Assembly: GCF_010614805.1 (NCBI RefSeq)
Contig: NZ_JAAFZC010000001.1
Location: 1,032,001-1,096,000, forward strand
Direction of reading: 5' to 3'
Source: Pseudooceanicola aestuarii
GTDB taxonomy: Bacteria > Pseudomonadota > Alphaproteobacteria > Rhodobacterales > Rhodobacteraceae
Length of the DNA stretch: 64,000 nucleotides
A program made the position numbers and the translations under genes. The notes beneath the pieces are model-generated. The model did not search any database and was not told the DNA's origin. It saw only the letters and a program-made list of their open reading frames with translations. This document shows positions 62,917 to 64,000 of this stretch, piece by piece. Numbering within the stretch: position 1 is the stretch's first letter; every line of letters begins with the position of its first letter.

Positions 62917-64000
62917 ATGGAAACCATCTTTGCCCTGGCGAGCGCGCCGGGCCGGGCGGGCGTTTCCGTCATCCGGATTTCAGGCCCTCGTGCTTGGGAT
63001 GTCTTCGCGGCCTTTCAAATAGCTGATCCGCCTCCACGCGTTATCGCACTGCGCGCTTTGAAGGACCGTGACGGATCCTTGCTGGACGAGGCTCTTGTTC
63101 TGCGGTTCGATGCTCCGGCTAGTTTTACCGGAGAAAATATCGTTGAACTTCAGATACATGGCAGTCCAGCCATCACAACGGCGGTGCTTTCGCGGCTTGG
63201 CAAGCTGAACGGGTTTCGCGCTGCCCAGGCTGGGGAATTCACCCGGCGCGCGTTGGAAAACGGTCGGATGGACCTGGCACAGGTCGAAGGATTGGCGGAT
63301 CTCATTGACGCGGAGACCGAGACGCAACGCCTTCAGGCCCAACGGATCCTGTCCGGTCAGCTTGGGGATTTGGCAAATGGCTGGCGTCTCGATCTGATTC
63401 GCGCGGCCTCTCTCATCGAGGCGACGATAGATTTCGTGGATGAGGATGTTCCGGTGGACGTCACACCCGAAGTCATTGCGTTGGTTGAGCGCGTGATAGA
63501 AACCATGGATCATCAGGTCCGCGGCGTCTCTATCGCCGAGCGGATAAGGTCTGGCTTCGAAGTGGCGATTCTTGGCGCGCCGAATGTGGGAAAATCCACT
63601 TTGCTCAATGCCTTGGCAGGTCGTGACGCGGCGATCACCTCGGATATCGCTGGAACGACCCGAGACGTGATCGAGGTCCGGATGGATTTGGCCGGTTTAC
63701 CGGTAACCTTTCTTGATACTGCCGGGCTGCGAGAGACTGATGACATCGTGGAGACCATGGGGATTGATCGCGCGCGCCAAAGGGCAGAGGCTTCGGATCT
63801 TTGCGTCTATCTTGTCGCGGGCGGCGAGGAGCCGCTTTTTGCGCTTCGTCCGGGTGATTGCGTTTTCAGAACCAAGGGGGACCTGACCGGGGATCCGCAA
63901 GCCATCAGTGCGGTCACCGGCAAAGGGCTGGATGTTCTTGTCAGAGAGATTTCGGACGAATTGAGGGAACGTGTTGCGGGTGCTGGTATCGCTACGCGCG
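62917..64000 (+). CDS. mnmE: tRNA uridine-5-carboxymethylaminomethyl GTPase MnmE (partial, cut by window end)
   Basis: 361 codons visible from [20 protein letters not shown], with AAGGAG six bases ahead; the frame runs off the window. With MnmG it modifies U34 of tRNAs. The formyl-THF binding domain (1-115) ends around [22 protein letters not shown]. The inserted G domain has [14 protein letters not shown] (near 226), [14 protein letters not shown] and [11 protein letters not shown]. The catalytic Cys near the C-terminus lies beyond the window. A 6-bp hairpin (62888-62904) sits between rho and the ribosome binding site. Confidence 0.97.
   Translation, partial: METIFALASAPGRAGVSVIRISGPRAWDVFAAFQIADPPPRVIALRALKDRDGSLLDEALVLRFDAPASFTGENIVELQIHGSPAITTAVLSRLGKLNGFRAAQAGEFTRRALENGRMDLAQVEGLADLIDAETETQRLQAQRILSGQLGDLANGWRLDLIRAASLIEATIDFVDEDVPVDVTPEVIALVERVIETMDHQVRGVSIAERIRSGFEVAILGAPNVGKSTLLNALAGRDAAITSDIAGTTRDVIEVRMDLAGLPVTFLDTAGLRETDDIVETMGIDRARQRAEASDLCVYLVAGGEEPLFALRPGDCVFRTKGDLTGDPQAISAVTGKGLDVLVREISDELRERVAGAGIATR

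Overview
The window is GC-rich chromosomal DNA from an alphaproteobacterium, most likely a Rhodobacterales (Rhodobacter/Roseobacter-type) species. The evidence is the gene content and order: gyrB-recF-dnaN-dnaA-rpsT, the RegA/RegB redox pair beside ahcY, AddAB instead of RecBCD, HslV with an 11-residue propeptide, secB/fxsA/Tim44/mltA/smr, and a maf-oriC-hemJ-rho-mnmE block. The window is nearly all core genome around the replication origin. It has one small accessory patch at the left end and one small metabolic insert.

Region by region. 1-3350: a lower-GC accessory patch. It holds an IS3-family element (349-1556, 13-bp perfect terminal repeats, orfB broken by a 5-bp tandem duplication) inserted into the 3' end of a membrane-anchored DUF4041/GIY-YIG protein, followed by a non-coding stretch with a perfect 15-bp hairpin. 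3351-11509: gyrB, a LysE exporter, a VOC protein, recF, dnaN, dnaA and rpsT, all on the minus strand. 11642-15081: an XRE-cupin regulator divergent from a sulfatase, with an SDR dehydrogenase convergent to it. 15230-19279: enoyl-CoA hydratase, mutM, and the ubiquinone genes ubiE-ubiB. 19361-26095: a kinase-like phosphotransferase, trhO, pncA, two phosphohexomutases (glmM and a PMM/PGM type) and a sugar transferase whose end overlaps tRNA-Thr(CGT). 26266-32812: the hemY/mitofilin-like/hemD tetrapyrrole group divergent from tsaD-gpsA-yciI-EVE. 32910-37610: DUF1761, DUF2853, a PanE-like reductase, ahcY, an HD protein and a GNAT. 37651-50369: regA/regB, a kinase-less PAS protein resembling rhodobacterial DivL with a perfect CtrA box upstream, then a tightly overlapping run tsaE-amgK-murU-addB-addA and trxA. 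50476-60616: a capsule-like glycosyltransferase, hslV-membrane protein-hslU, smr, mltA, Tim44-like, fxsA, secB, dnaQ, coaE, aroE and maf. 60617-61026: a strong oriC candidate with several DnaA boxes and six GANTC sites. 61027-64000: hemJ, rho and mnmE (cut by the window end).

The genes flanking oriC diverge from it: maf, aroE, coaE and dnaQ run left, while hemJ, rho and mnmE run right. This fits bidirectional replication from 60.7 kb, about 50 kb from dnaA. Many neighbours overlap by 1-8 nt (ATGA, TGATG), which points to translational coupling. The most interesting signals are the oriC/GANTC architecture, the CtrA box upstream of the DivL-like gene, the truncated GIY-YIG protein with its IS junction, and several strong unassigned hairpins. 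No CRISPR array, prophage or complete known defence system was seen. Functions are assigned from motifs and order by eye; no database search was possible.
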